64,000 nucleotides of DNA from Phoma sp. XZ068 (Eukaryota; Ascomycota; Dothideomycetes; Pleosporales; Didymellaceae): the NCBI GenBank assembly GCA_004835665.1, contig RBKR01000016.1, forward strand, positions 62,001 to 126,000, given 5' to 3'. The notes under the pieces were generated by a model. That model was not told the DNA's origin and made no database searches. It saw only the letters and a list, made by a program, of their open reading frames with translations. The position numbers and the translations under genes were made by a program. Below are positions 9,933-21,301 of the stretch, in pieces (positions within the stretch are counted from its first letter, which is position 1; every line of letters begins with the position of its first letter).

Positions 9933-11070
9933 ATGCGCTCAACGTTCTTCTCTCTCGCTCTTTTCGCCGGGACGTCACTTGCACGCCCTAATACCCTTGC
10001 TGCTAATGGCACCTTCGAGCAAGAGACACGCAGCCTTGACGAAATCTACGAGGCAGCAGTGGCTGAAGGTGGTGTTGTCACTCTCTGGCATGGTGGCGAT
10101 GAAAAGACGCAACAAAACTTCTTGAGGCAAGCCTTCGAGGCCCGGTTTCCCAAAATGACGCTCAACGTCACTGTCGACCTATCCAAGTACCATGACGGCA
10201 ACCTCGACCAGCAGCTTGCAGCCAAGAAGGTCGACGTTGACAGCATCATTTTGCAGACGCTCCACGACTTTCCTCGCTGGAAGAAGGAGGGTGCTTTGTT
10301 GAACTATGCGCCCGCAAACTTTGACAAAATATACCCTGATTTCAAGGACGCAGATGCTGCGTATGCAGGCCTGTTCATCATTGCCTGGTCTATCCGCGCC
10401 AATACCAATAAGACCACATCGGTGCCCACTTCATACAAGGACCTTACCAAGCCTGAGTTCAAGGACAAGTTGGTACTGACTTACCCCAATGATGATGACG
10501 CGGTCCTGTACCAATTCGATCTCCTGTAAGTCTCCCCATCGAATCTTACTATCCCAGTCAACTAACTTTATCTTTAGTCTAAAAGACCCCGACTTCGGCC
10601 CCGAATGGTTTGAAGCCCTCCTCGCCAATAACCCTCGCTGGGTTCGTGGCACAGCAACACCTGGTACACTCATCGCTTCCGCCAACAGCAGCAGCAGCGT
10701 TGCAACCTTCACGTCCAGCTACACTCTCCGTGTCACCCCGGGAATCAACTACGCTCTCCCCACCGAAGGCGAATTCGTCTCCTGGCCGCAGACTGGCGCT
10801 ATTCTCAAGGACGCACCTCATCCCGAGGGCGCAAAGCTATTGCACAACTATCTGCTCAGTGACGAGTACCAGAAGAACCTTGCCTGGAGTGTACGAGAAG
10901 ATAGTCCAGCGACAGCGGGCTTGAAGAAAATCCTCGAGCAGCCCAACACGAACGCACGAGGTTTTGCAAAATTCATGGCCGACCGTGCGAACGTCGAGAG
11001 GGTGAGGTTCTGGTACGAGGACAGGATTGGTTCTGCGCAGGGCCTGAGCCCGCTCGAGGATGAATTGTGA
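9933..11070 (+). CDS. Secreted bacterial-type (Fe3+) ABC solute-binding protein
   Basis: Exons 9933-10525 and 10578-11070 give 361 residues. The intron is 52 nt with GTAAGT, CTAAC and TTTAG, and splicing joins frame 3 to frame 1 cleanly ('FDLLLKDPDFG'). A signal peptide (MRSTFFSLALFAGTSLARP) precedes a type-2 periplasmic-binding fold. That fold shows 'AAVAEGGVVTLWHGG' at its start, 'ALLNYAPANFDKIYPDFKD', and late 'HPEGAKLLHNYLLSDEYQ', all characteristic of the bacterial Fe(III)/AfuA-like family. Bacterial relatives deliver a substrate to an ABC permease, but no permease gene is nearby and fungi lack that system. A role as a secreted binding protein is therefore inferred. The family probably entered fungi by transfer. 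A TATA box is at 9815. Confidence 0.85.
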
Positions 11071-11324
11071 GAGTAGAGTAAACTACTCAGAAGGAGCACA
11101 CATCAAGTTGGGTGCGCGTTTGAGATTTAAGCAGCTGTACATATTCGATTCTAGGGGTTCGCTGTGATTGTAAATAAGTGGTCTCAGGTCTGTGGCATTT
11201 GTACATATGTTGGCCAATAATAGGGATGCTGAGAATGGAGTAATCGTTGTGCAAGGGAGAGTCAGTGCCTCTCGTGCGACGATCATGTGTCCGGAAAACT
11301 ATTGTGCTGCTTACCTACACTACA

Positions 11325-13466
11325 CTACAATACGACGAAGAAGAGAGCTATGAGCGCCGAAAATAGTGCTCCTTCAGCCATGTTCTTCGATGCCGCGCCT
11401 GTCGACTCGGGGGGCGCACCACTGCCGGTTGGCGTAGGGCGGGTCTCGTTACCTGCCCCAGTCCCATTACCCACTAGTTCAGGAAACAGGTAACTTGTAT
11501 TAGCATCCACAACGATCCAGTTCTTAATCAGCGCAGTCCCGTTCATCACCGCCCCCCACTGCTCCTCAGTACACTGCTCACGATCCAACACATAGCACTG
11601 AGACCCTGGCAGCTTGACGGGCTCATTGGTGATGTTGTAAACATTCACCGCGCCTTGGGATGAGTAATCAGGGTTTTCGGTCGTCGAAATGTTACCTGTG
11701 GCGATGTCGAAATTGAAAAGAGCGCGCTGGAAAATGCGGAACGCAGTTTCAGGTTGGTAGGCGGGTACTTCGTGGCCAGCTTGGTAGACGCGTGTAAATG
11801 AGAGGTTGCCATGTTGACGCACTTGGCCGCCGATGTATGTATCATTCACGACAACGGGTGCGTAGCTGGCGGCGGCGAAGGAGGTCGCATTGTCGTAGGG
11901 GATAGCGAGAGAGAGGGCTTCACCGCCATACCAGTTGCATGCGTAATCGCGGTCGCCGTAGACTAGAGCAACCTTCACTCCCTCCTCGAGGAGGTAAGCG
12001 AGGTCTTCTTTCCAACCTGGGCGTGGGTAGTCGCCAATGCTGCGGAAGGCTCGTGATACAGCCGAGTTTGACTGTGTCCAATTGAGTGGGATGCCTAGAT
12101 CTTGCTGTACGTGAGGTTGGTTCAGCCATCCTGCGTACCAAGGTGCGGGAAAAGAGGCTGCGGCCGGTGCAGAGATGTCGTAGTAATTCACGTCGCTATC
12201 GAAGTAGGGGTCACGAATCTCCTCAGAGCAGAAAGTTTCGGCCTTTTGGCAGACGGAGTTCACACTTTGGTTGAAGCCCTGGTTGGTGGGATCGTACGCA
12301 AGACTGAGGTTCCGGCAGTTCTCAATCTGGTGTAGACAGCCGTCGGTGCGATACAAGGCGTCAATGACTCCCTCGTAACGAGACTCGTTGTATGCTTTGA
12401 TACTATACGTGTTGTTGTAAGCCATTTGTGGGTAGCCAGCCCATTGAACATAACGGTCGATGCAACCATTGATGATCAACAGAGTATCCAGATGAAGCAG
12501 ATGCGTCTGACCTTGCTCGTCCCAGGTGCCGTTTAGAATCCTCTCATTTTGCTCCTGAAAGTAGGCTGCAAATGCAGGCCCATAACGGCCGCCATAGGAC
12601 TCAGTAGCAATGGATATTCTGTCATCGTTGGGTTTATGTTGCGGGAACTCTTGGAACCAAACTTGGGCAAAGTGCCACAGAGCTCGTGCAGAGTTCTCGG
12701 TCCCGCGCGTGGTCAGGTTAGCATCTTGGCTGGCATAAGTACCAACGTAGAAAGAAGCGTTCTGGGCTGGGACTCCGTTCGAGAAGTCAGCCACTTCTAC
12801 ATTCCCTGTGTCAATATTGGTAGTGATGTTGGTCAGACTGTCGTAACTCATGCCAACTTGTACTGGCTGGTCGAGATAAAGCATGTTGACTGAGGAAGAT
12901 GTTAGTGCATGTCCAGAACTATCTTTGGGCCATGTTACCCTCGTTGTTCCATGACCAGTCACTCAGATATGTCGAGTTAGAGTCCGAATTTACATAGCAG
13001 GGTCCATTCTCGCGCAGCAGCCCAAGCATCGAGCTTGATCCTGGTCCGCCGTTCTTGAACAGAGTCAGGACAAGAAGTGTTGCAATCCTGACCATATACA
13101 TACCATCCAGATTGATAGCGGTGCATTGGCCGGATCTTTCCGGGATTCAAAGAACCAGAAGAAGGTGTTTATTTCGTAAGTCTGGTTCTGCACGCCTAGG
13201 TCGGCGAGCGCACCGGCAGGCAAATGGACGTAGCCCGAGTAACTTCGAACCCCATCACTCGTCTCGCAAAGATCGTTCTTGAAACTAGTCAGCAGTGGTT
13301 TCCGGGGCAGGTTGTGTGTGATCACCTCCTTGTATGAGATGCGAATGCCATCCTCGATGTGCGAATCCAGTACAGTAACACCCTCAGGTGTAGGTGGGAA
13401 CTGCGCATAAGTCAAATCACAGAGCATGCCATAGGCAGCGATTAGCGACAGACGATTGACCAGCAT
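11325..13466 (-). CDS. S10 serine carboxypeptidase, secreted and probably GPI-anchored
   Basis: Exons 13466-13104, 13053-12939 and 12889-11325 give 680 residues. The introns are 50 and 49 nt. The start at 13466 (MLVNRLSLIAAYG...) gives a good signal peptide ending near 'LTYAQFP'; the longer upstream frame would need a TTG start. S10 hallmarks are the oxyanion motif NGGPGSSS (residue 122 on), 'WSWNNEVNMLYLDQPVQVG', nucleophile Ser257 in ATESYGG, Asp near 465 in VYGDRDYACNW, and His near 535 in QAGHEVPAYQPE. Many N-glycosylation sequons are present. The C-terminus is Ser/Gly/Pro-rich and ends in a hydrophobic tail (EGALFSALIALFFVVL), which suggests a GPI anchor. The enzyme should remove C-terminal residues from peptides at the cell surface. 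Confidence 0.93.
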
Positions 13467-14166
13467 CTTCTTGGAAGCTGGAGTGAATGACAACGAGCAC
13501 TAAAATACAACAGCGAAAGTCGACGATCAGTACTTATACCTCATTCTACGTTGAGCGGCTCGCTAGAGACCATGCGAGCAGCGCCTGTCCATCACTTGCA
13601 GTTTTCTGAAGTGACTGGTCACTACTGTACTGAGCTTCCTCGTTGGGACATAGTGTATCTGCAACAAGAACCTTGTTCCGAACGGTGATGACGTTCAATT
13701 CCCTTTGGATATGCAGAGCCAAGAAAGCCAAGCAGACACTTGCAATAGATACGCTTTCCCGTCCAAAGCTTGCACTACAAGAATGTCTGCGCGAATGTTG
13801 TCACAGCTTATCGACACAGTGGTGGGATGAAGCACCGACAGGGGTACTGGAAACTCAAAGGACAACACCTTAGCCGCGATCTCAGGTCTAGTATCATTTC
13901 CTGTTCTTTGCAACCAAGTACATATTACTGAGTTGGCGGTAAAGTTCGGATCGGGTGAGGATTGCCAGTGAGGGGCGTAAGCTCGACAAGCAAAGAAAGT
14001 GGGGTTGTGAAAGCCCCGCCGGACCGTTTCGAGTGCGCTCCACTTTAACCACGCCGCGACGTTGCCAGTCACGCCTGATCATGAACACCGAAAATGCATC
14101 TTAGCCAAAGCCAAAGTTTCCGAAATTTGCGGCGGCACCTCTGCGGCGGCTTTAGAGGCGAGTGTC
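13467..14166. promoter_or_regulatory. Divergent promoter region: S10 carboxypeptidase / F-box-like gene
   Basis: This 700-bp stretch separates two head-to-head genes. On the minus strand TATAAG (13538-13533) lies about 70 bp upstream of the carboxypeptidase ATG. No convincing gene is inside; the open frames here are short and show no recognisable domain. Confidence 0.4.
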
Positions 14167-15639
14167 ATGGCCTTGTTTGTCGACCTTCCGGCTGAATTGT
14201 TAAGTCGAATTTCGTTCCACCTCTTTCGTCTGAATCCACAATCTCATGGCAAGTTCGGAGATGATGGATTCTGCAACCTACGGCTCAGTTGTAGATGCAT
14301 TGAGGCCAAAACACGATATACATTCGAGAGGGCTGCATTCTCGACAATGGTTGCGACTTTGCATCCAAGGTCTTTGCTGAGGGTTCGTGACATTTCCTGT
14401 CATCCACACTTTGGCAAATTGATCAAGAAACTAGCCTTCCTCAAGGCGAGTCATCCTGTATATGATGGAGAACTCCATCTTGGCCATCTGCAAGCACAAC
14501 ATGAGTATACTGGTTATGGCGTCATTGAACTTCCTAAGGTTGGCGTTGATGGCGTGTATCCAAATGACGGCTTAAGCCTCAGAAAACGCGTCCAGATTGG
14601 CCTGCAAGACTATCTCGCAACAATCACGGCCTTGACACCAAACTTAGCTGAATTGGTTATTGAGTCCAACTTCATGGCTTCTTTCTGGCTTGATTCGCCC
14701 TCTCGCCAAGAACAACTGGACGAGCGAGCTCAACGCATGTATCGCTTAGCGAGCGAGAGCAATTTTCGCGACGTTGATTGCTTTGACGAGGAAGATTCTA
14801 CACCTGAAGGGTCTGATGAATCTGACTTCGGGCTCGAAATCATGGATGGCGAAAACGAAGAATATGATAACGACGACTATGATGACCCTTCTCACCTCGA
14901 AACCTATGTCTACCCAGACTACCTTCTTTACTTGGTGGCGAGAGCTGCGCAACATCAAGGCCTCCGGCTTTTATCATTAAGCTCTGACAATCCGAACGCG
15001 TCTTCAGTGCGTGTTCGCACCGTTGTTGAACTTACCCCGGCATTGCAAAGCCTTCAGCATCTGAGACTGAGTATCAATGCAAGCAATGCTACGAGATTGG
15101 AACGGATGAATGGTTCTGCCTTGAATCGCCATGAAGACGGCCAGAAGACAGCTGAATCTTTGGGCCAGGCACTCAGCATGCTGCGGGATCTGAAAAGCCT
15201 GAAGCTCACGTTCGACAACTATTATTGGGAGGATGATCGCAACTCAAACATCTCGGCCAGCTTGCTCGGCTTTGGTAGCTATCCTTTCGACCATCTTGCC
15301 AACGTCGATATTCGTCTTGCGTCCTTCCAAGGACAAGTCTTGTATGACTTCCTGCACAAGCAGAGGTCAACGCTGCAGCAATTGATCCTATGTCGCATCA
15401 CCTTGGCCGACATTGGGCAGTGGCGACCAATTTTTGCTTTATTGCTCGATGAGACACCGATACTGACGAGAGTACGATGTTCGGAGCTTACGGGCGGTGA
15501 AGGATATGGTGATACGACGCGGGCTCTCAATCGTACTGAGGGCTGGGAAGGCTGCTGTACCATGGACTGTTCTGAACGTGAACTTGTCTTGGTGGAACTG
15601 AGAGGGGCTCTGCAGCGCTTTGCCAGTGTCGCGGAATGA
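14167..15639 (+). CDS. F-box-like protein, otherwise unrecognised
   Basis: A single exon encodes 490 residues from the ATG at 14167. The frame is open further upstream, but only from a TTG at 14062. The N-terminus 'MALFVDLPAELLSRISFHLF' is F-box-like: a leucine/proline helix start, followed by 'FCNLRLSCRCIEAKT'. A strongly acidic segment ('DEEDSTPEGSDESDFG...ENEEYDNDDYDD') occurs near residues 205-240. The C-terminal half has leucine-spaced segments ('LQHLRLSINAS', 'LRDLKSLKLTFDNY') that resemble leucine-rich repeats. Fungal proteins of this layout usually act as adaptors for SCF ubiquitin ligases; that role is inferred here. Confidence 0.7.
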   Translation: MALFVDLPAELLSRISFHLFRLNPQSHGKFGDDGFCNLRLSCRCIEAKTRYTFERAAFSTMVATLHPRSLLRVRDISCHPHFGKLIKKLAFLKASHPVYDGELHLGHLQAQHEYTGYGVIELPKVGVDGVYPNDGLSLRKRVQIGLQDYLATITALTPNLAELVIESNFMASFWLDSPSRQEQLDERAQRMYRLASESNFRDVDCFDEEDSTPEGSDESDFGLEIMDGENEEYDNDDYDDPSHLETYVYPDYLLYLVARAAQHQGLRLLSLSSDNPNASSVRVRTVVELTPALQSLQHLRLSINASNATRLERMNGSALNRHEDGQKTAESLGQALSMLRDLKSLKLTFDNYYWEDDRNSNISASLLGFGSYPFDHLANVDIRLASFQGQVLYDFLHKQRSTLQQLILCRITLADIGQWRPIFALLLDETPILTRVRCSELTGGEGYGDTTRALNRTEGWEGCCTMDCSERELVLVELRGALQRFASVAE

Positions 15640-16203
15640 AGGAAGAGAGAGCGGCCTCACAGACGATTACTGGCGATGTAGCTAAGGACAATACTAGCGA
15701 CAAGTGGCATGGGATTGTACTACGTGTTCTGGCCAATAAGGTGGCCCCAACGCTCTTTCGAAGCTGTGGACCGAGAATCACGAAACGGATAAGAATCCAG
15801 GGAACAGCGAACTTCACGTATTGTTTAGATGAGAGGATATCGATTCTAGACATAGATAGTCAATGTTCACAACCTCCAGATAATCTCTGTTTCGTTCTCG
15901 CGTGAGCTTTGGAATCATGCACAGGCAAGGCATAACAAGCACAGATCTGATTGTAGGAACGCCAAGCAGCGCTGGAGGTGAAGTCCTACAGTAACCACAG
16001 AGAGCACTTGAATCTTACAGTCGAGTTGTGATAGTTGCAGTTCGTCGTGTTGTTGTGGGTGACGATGAATGAGCGTCGGCCCGGCAGTTTTGCCGAGGGC
16101 GCTAAAATCGCTCGGACCTCGATGAAATTCTCGCGCCTGGGAAAAAGTTACGAGCTTTGCAGGACGGCAATTGCAACACCAGGTCCCTCCAAAATTCGAC
16201 GCC
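15640..16203. other. Intergenic, upstream of CBF5
   Basis: 564 bp between the F-box-like stop and the CBF5 start. I see no gene and no recognisable element; it should contain the CBF5 promoter and 5' leader. Confidence 0.5.
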
Positions 16204-17811
16204 ATGGCTCTCGTGCAGACCAACCCCGACGCATACACCATCAAGCCAGAGGCCTCTGCGCCTGCCATCGACACCAGCGACTGGCCGCTGCTGCTTAAGA
16301 ACTACAGCGATTGTATGCAGCGAGCTCCAGACATAGCTTCAGAACGTTCAGGCTGACCAAACCGCAGTGCTTGTTCGCACGTCGCACTACACTCCCATTC
16401 CCCAGGGATGCGCGCCTCTTGCGCGTGACCTCAAGTCGTACATCTCGTCCGGTGTCATCAACCTCGACAAGCCGTCGAACCCTTCTTCCCACGAGGTTGT
16501 ATCATGGATCAAGCGCATGCTCCGGTATGCATCCAATCGCTCTGCAACGTTGACCAGGAGGCTAATATCATCGCAGCGTTGAGAAGACTGGTCACTCCGG
16601 AACCCTCGATCCCAAGGTCACTGGATGCTTGATTGTGTGCATTGACCGCGCTACCCGTCTCGTCAAGTCCCAGCAGGGCGCTGGTAAGGAGTACGTCTGC
16701 GTTATCCGCCTGCACGACAAGCTGCCCGGCGGCGAGGCCCAGTTTGCGCGCGCCCTCGAGACCCTCACTGGTGCTCTCTTCCAGCGCCCCCCGCTCATCT
16801 CCGCCGTCAAGCGTCAGCTCCGTATCCGAACCATCCACGAGAGCAAGCTCTACGAATTCGACAACGAGAGGCAGCTTGGTGTTTTCTGGGTCAGCTGCGA
16901 GGCTGGTACCTACATCCGTACACTCTGTGTTCACTTGGGTCTGCTGCTCGGTGTCGGTGCTCACATGCAGGAGCTGCGCCGTGTGAGGTCTGGAGCTATG
17001 GACGAGACCAAGGACTTGGTCACTCTCCACGACGTTCTCGACGCCCAGTGGCTTCACGACAACAACCGCGACGAGTCCTACCTTCGTCACGTCATCTCTC
17101 CCCTCGAGAGCCTCCTCACCAGCTACAAGCGCATTGTCGTCAAGGACAGCTCTGTCAACGCCATCTGCTACGGTGCTAAGCTCATGCTTCCTGGTCTTCT
17201 CCGCTTCGAGAAGGGCATTGAGATCCACGAGGAGATTGTCCTCATGACCACCAAGGGTGAGGCTATCGCCCTTGCCTACGCACAGATGTCCGCTGTCGAG
17301 ATGACATCTTGCGACCACGGCGTTGTTGCCAAGATCAAGCGTGTCATTATGGAGCGCGACCTGTACCCCAGGCGATGGGGCATGGGCCCGGTCGCCACCG
17401 AGAAGAAGAAGATGAAGGAGGCTGGCACACTCGACGTAAGTTACAGTTCTTCTCAACACCCACACGCACCGCTAACATGACCAGAAATTTGGCCGCCCCA
17501 ACGAGAAGACCCCCGCCAAGTGGAACACTGAGTACAAGGACTTCAACAGGACCGATGTCGACTCTGCACCTCTCGCCGAGACCACCTCAACCGCCGAGGT
17601 TCTTGCTGCCCCAGCCGTCGCCCCCACCGGCGAGGAGCCCGAGGCCAGCGCCGGCGCTGAGAAGACCAAGAAGCGCAAGCACGACGAGGAGGAGACGGCT
17701 GAGGAGAAGGCCGAGCGCAAGCGCAAGAAGAAGGAAGAGAAGGCGGCCAAGAAGGCCAAGAAGGAGAAGAGGAAGAGCAAGGCGGCCGACAGCGACAGCG
17801 ACTCTGACTGA
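16204..17811 (+). CDS. CBF5: H/ACA snoRNP pseudouridine synthase CBF5 (dyskerin)
   Basis: Four exons (16204-16312, 16368-16524, 16577-17435, 17485-17811) give 483 residues. All introns are 49-55 nt and GT-AG. The enzyme is the catalytic subunit of H/ACA small nucleolar RNPs and converts uridine to pseudouridine in rRNA. The N-terminal dyskerin-like segment ('YTIKPEASAPAIDTSDWPLL') is followed by the TruB domain with catalytic Asp100 in GHSGTLDPKVTG and 'AGTYIRTLCVHLGLLLGVG'. A PUA domain follows (about 265-345, 'RIVVKDSSVNAICYGAKLM'). The tail is the classic Lys/Glu/Asp-rich nucleolar repeat ending DSDSDSD. Length matches the family. The J-protein gene lies 566 bp downstream in the same direction. 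Confidence 0.97.
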
Positions 17812-18376
17812 GCAGCTGCAGCCATGTTGTGAAATATCGATTATCTCGGCCAGCCAACAGCATCATGTTGTTGTTCGATCTACCTGCGATGTACACGACA
17901 AAAGTGTGCATATTGCGCATCTCGCTCTGTTCTTGGATACCTGCTCAAGTGTAGCATACGGAAAACCGCGTACGGGAGTCGGCGTTATTGGATTGGCATG
18001 AAGGAGTTGGGCGCGTCAAAACTTTTGCATCAGGGCGGACGACTAGGTGTAGGAACATGACTACTGCATTGACAGACATGTCGATTCAATTCGAGGTTCT
18101 AGCTGTAAATGTCGAAGTAGAAGCTCTAGGAAACATTCACAAACTTCACGTTCATCACCTTGCTGCCATCCTTCAAGTACTGCTGATATGGAAGGTTCTC
18201 GCGAGTTCGCTGACGTCTTTGTTGGCTCGTGCGCCATGCCGCATTGTGGAGATCGCGAGACATTTCCATGCATTTGATCATAAAAGCAAGCCTCACTCGT
18301 GCACCGCTCGCCCAGAATTGACTTTCTTTTACGACCACGCACGATACCCTTTTCCTTTCCATAATATCCAGTCAAA
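17812..18376. other. Intergenic, upstream of the J-protein gene
   Basis: 565 bp containing the CBF5 3' end and J-protein promoter. It is C/T-rich immediately before the ATG at 18377. I see no other gene. Confidence 0.5.
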
Positions 18377-19702
18377 ATGGTCAAAGAGACCAAGCTCTAC
18401 GATTCATTAGGTACGTGTGAGCCTGAATACCCCTCCTCGGCCCTGCTTGGCCGCCGCAGAGCTCCCGGATAGCTGCATGCCCATACTAACGTCATATGCA
18501 GGTGTATCGCCTACAGCAACACAGGAGGAGATTAAGAAAGCGTACCGCAAGGCAGCGCTGAAATGGCACCCCGACAAGAACAAAGACAACCCGCAAGCGG
18601 CGGAGAAGTTCAAAGGTAAGGCTGAGCTGCCCTCCCTCAGTACTGACGTTTGAAGCTAACACACCTCTACAGAATGCTCACAAGCATACGAGATCCTCTC
18701 CGACCCCGAGAAACGCCAGACATATGACCAATACGGCCTCGAATTCATACTGCGGGGTGGCCAAGCCCCACCAGAGGGTGCCGACCCAGGCGGTAATCCT
18801 TTTGCAGGCGGCGGCGGTGGCGGCGGCTTCCCCTTTGCAGGCGCAGGAGGAGGCATGCCTGGTGGCGGCGGTGCGCGAACATTCCACTTCTCTACCGGCG
18901 GCGGCGGCGCCAACGGCTTCAACTTCTCAAACCCAGAGAGCATCTTCTCCGAATTCCTGCGCGGCGGTGGAGGCAGCATGGGCGGCGAGGAGGATGACTT
19001 TGGCAACTTTGGTGGCTTCGGCATGGGCGGCATGCCTGGCGGTATGGGCGGCTCGCGCGGCGCCCGAGGGCCTGGAGGGCGCTTTGCAGGAGGCAGGAGA
19101 GCGCCTGAGCCCGAGGTGACGGTTGTCGAGAAGCCGCTGGCGGTTACTCTGGAGGAACTTTTCAATGGCACAACGAAGAAGCTCAAGATCAAGCGGAAGA
19201 CATACGACCAGGCGACCGGCAAGCAGAGCACGCAAGACCGGATCCTGGAGGTGCCAATCAAGAAGGGCCTGAAAGCCGGCAGCAAGATCAAATTCTCGGA
19301 TGTTGGCGATCAGGTCGAGGGCGGCACACAGGACCTGCACTTCGTTGTCTCAGAGGTAAGCCCATCACTCCCACTCCTACTCCCCGATACATTACTAACT
19401 TGTCACAGAAACCCCACCCCCTCTTCACTCGCGAAGGCGACGACATCAAGCGCACCATCGAACTCGACCTCAAAGAAGCCCTGACCGGCTGGCGCCGCAC
19501 CGTGCAAACAATTGACGGCAAGCAACTCAGCGTAGGAAGCGGTGGGCCCACGGGACCAACATGGACAGAACGCTATCCCAACCTCGGCATGCCGAAGAGC
19601 AAGAAGCCCGCCGAGCGCGGAGACTTTGTCGTCGGCGTGAAGATCAAGTTCCCGACAAGCCTGACGAGCGAGCAGAAGGAACAGCTGAAGACGATTTTGT
19701 AA
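18377..19702 (+). CDS. SIS1: Class II (Sis1/Psi1-type) DnaJ co-chaperone
   Basis: Exons 18377-18410, 18502-18615, 18673-19355 and 19409-19702 give 374 residues. The J domain occupies 1-70 with HPD at 34-36, so it can stimulate Hsp70 ATPase. A long Gly/Phe-rich region follows (about 85-215), containing 'GGGGGGGFPFAG' and 'GGFGMGGMPGGMGG'. The C-terminal peptide-binding domains start at 'PEVTVVEKPLAVTLEELFNG'. No zinc-finger CxxCxGxG repeats are present, which makes it class II rather than Ydj1-like. The first exon is only 34 nt. It should act in cytosol and nucleus in protein folding and translation quality control. It converges on the TENA-like gene. Confidence 0.94.
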
Positions 19703-20200
19703 GCTGGTTGAAAAAACGAGGATTTTCCCTCTACTCTTAGATGCTCGATGAGCGATTGGCGTTGGCGGTGTCCTGTTTATTAGGGGGCGTCAATCATGCC
19801 CCCGAACTTTTTCGTATTTTTCATGTTCGTGTGTTTATATTGGAGTGATGAATGGGTTAGGGTTTGGCGCAGATCAATGCTGTAGACGATAAGATGATTA
19901 ACGAATGAACACGTTTCAATACATGGAAATGATTGTGCCTAGAGCAGTCGATGTGATTACACCGGCGGTGATGGTTCACTACAGTATGCAGAGAAACAAA
20001 GCTTTCAAACATGAGACAGCAGGCTTTGATGTTCATAATTAGGGCTACGATGAATTGCTCGTGTGTTTCTGTCTGGTATCTGCACTTGCACAATGTGATA
20101 AGGGATGAACAAGGGATTGAACAATATTAAAACTCGTGAAGAACTCGTAGTTCATCGCTACATAATCTACTTAACAAGCAAGCAAAGACCCCGACTCATA
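19703..20200. other. Convergent intergenic region
   Basis: 498 bp between the converging J-protein and TENA-like genes. It should hold both 3' UTRs. I see no gene or repeat. Confidence 0.5.
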
Positions 20201-21301
20201 CTACGACCGCTGGACCTCGCCAACATGCGGCACATACATCGTCTCTTGTCCGCCGGCCAGCGTCCTCTCGTCCCGGTCGTAGGTTCGCGTACTGGGCTCG
20301 AGCAGGCTACCGTCTTTGGCTCCAAGGAGGCCGCGGACTTCAGTTCCGTTGTAGGATTTATTGATGCCGTTGCCATTCCCGTTTGCGCTTTCAACCCCCA
20401 GGGTGCTGCCTCCACTGGTGTTCGCAGCACTCCCATCAACATCCGGCCAGAAAGCCTCCTCCGCGTCCAGCGTAGCCTGCCACACTGCGTCCGCCCTCTG
20501 CTTCACCTCCTGCCACCTCTTATCGTCGCCGGCTACAGCCTGGCTAACACCCTCATTGATAATGCGTTCCAGCGTCTCAACAAACATCATGAAATTCTTG
20601 TTCGACCAGTTGGGAATAAACTCCTTCCTCATCGCACCGCCATCCAAATCCTTACTGTAGTCCCGCATCGCTGGGTTGGGACTACGACTCCGCGACCCCC
20701 TCGAGCCAGGCAGCGGCGACGCAGACCGGCGACGGTCCTGCTTGCGCGCCCACGACCACGCCTCGTAGTACACCTTCTCCGTGGAAAACAGACACACGGC
20801 GCCCTCGAGCCAGGGCAGGAACGCGTTGGGAGACTGGCCCGCGAGCTGCGAGAATAGTGCTTCGAAGCGCTGCACGCCCAGGCTCTTTTCAGATGCCGAG
20901 GGTGTGGGCGCAACGAGATTGTATGATTTGGTCATCTCGTCGAACCATTCGAATTCCCGCTTGACGTTTTCGATTGCCGCGTCGAGCCAGCGCAGGAGCC
21001 GGGATTCGATGGACTCGATGTTGGCTTGGGTTTCTGTCGGGGTGCTGGACTTGATGATGTGTGTCAGGTTTTCCGCGAGCGAGATGTAGCCCTGGATATA
21101 CAGGCGGTCATTTGCAAGCCATTGCGCGATGAGCGGCTTGGGGAGCTGTCCCTGTGCGGCACTCGCGAGGAATGGGGCTGTGATTGTGCGTTGGAATTGC
21201 GGAATAGAAACGGAGAGGAGGTGGGTAGTAAGTGCCCATGGGAGATCGGTGGGGTCAACATTCGCCTTGCTGATTGATGCGCCGGGGTGGTGTTGGACCA
21301 T
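20201..21301 (-). CDS. TENA/THI-4-like (haem-oxygenase fold) protein
   Basis: A single exon encodes 366 residues from the ATG at 21301. The N-terminal two thirds match the TENA/THI-4/PQQC helical fold: 'FLASAAQGQLPKPLIAQWLANDRLYIQGYISLAENL' near residues 45-80, and 'NWSNKNFMMFVETLERIINEGVSQA' near 235. Bacterial TenA hydrolyses thiamine breakdown products, but fungal stand-alone forms of this kind are poorly characterised, so the substrate is unknown. A low-complexity Ser/Arg insert (about 195-215) interrupts the fold, and the C-terminus is Gly/Asn/Ser-rich and probably disordered. TATAAG on the minus strand (21436-21431) lies about 130 bp upstream. Confidence 0.8.
   Translation of the reverse strand: MVQHHPGASISKANVDPTDLPWALTTHLLSVSIPQFQRTITAPFLASAAQGQLPKPLIAQWLANDRLYIQGYISLAENLTHIIKSSTPTETQANIESIESRLLRWLDAAIENVKREFEWFDEMTKSYNLVAPTPSASEKSLGVQRFEALFSQLAGQSPNAFLPWLEGAVCLFSTEKVYYEAWSWARKQDRRRSASPLPGSRGSRSRSPNPAMRDYSKDLDGGAMRKEFIPNWSNKNFMMFVETLERIINEGVSQAVAGDDKRWQEVKQRADAVWQATLDAEEAFWPDVDGSAANTSGGSTLGVESANGNGNGINKSYNGTEVRGLLGAKDGSLLEPSTRTYDRDERTLAGGQETMYVPHVGEVQRS

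Noticed and set aside
16509..17465. 318-codon minus-strand open frame
   Set aside because: It is exactly antisense to the third CBF5 exon and reflects its GC-rich codon bias. CBF5 is unambiguous.
18656..19291. 211-codon minus-strand Pro-rich frame
   Set aside because: Mirror of the Gly-rich codons of the J-protein G/F region.
20105..20857. 250-codon plus-strand frame
   Set aside because: Antisense to the TENA-like gene; Arg/Pro/Leu-rich shadow.
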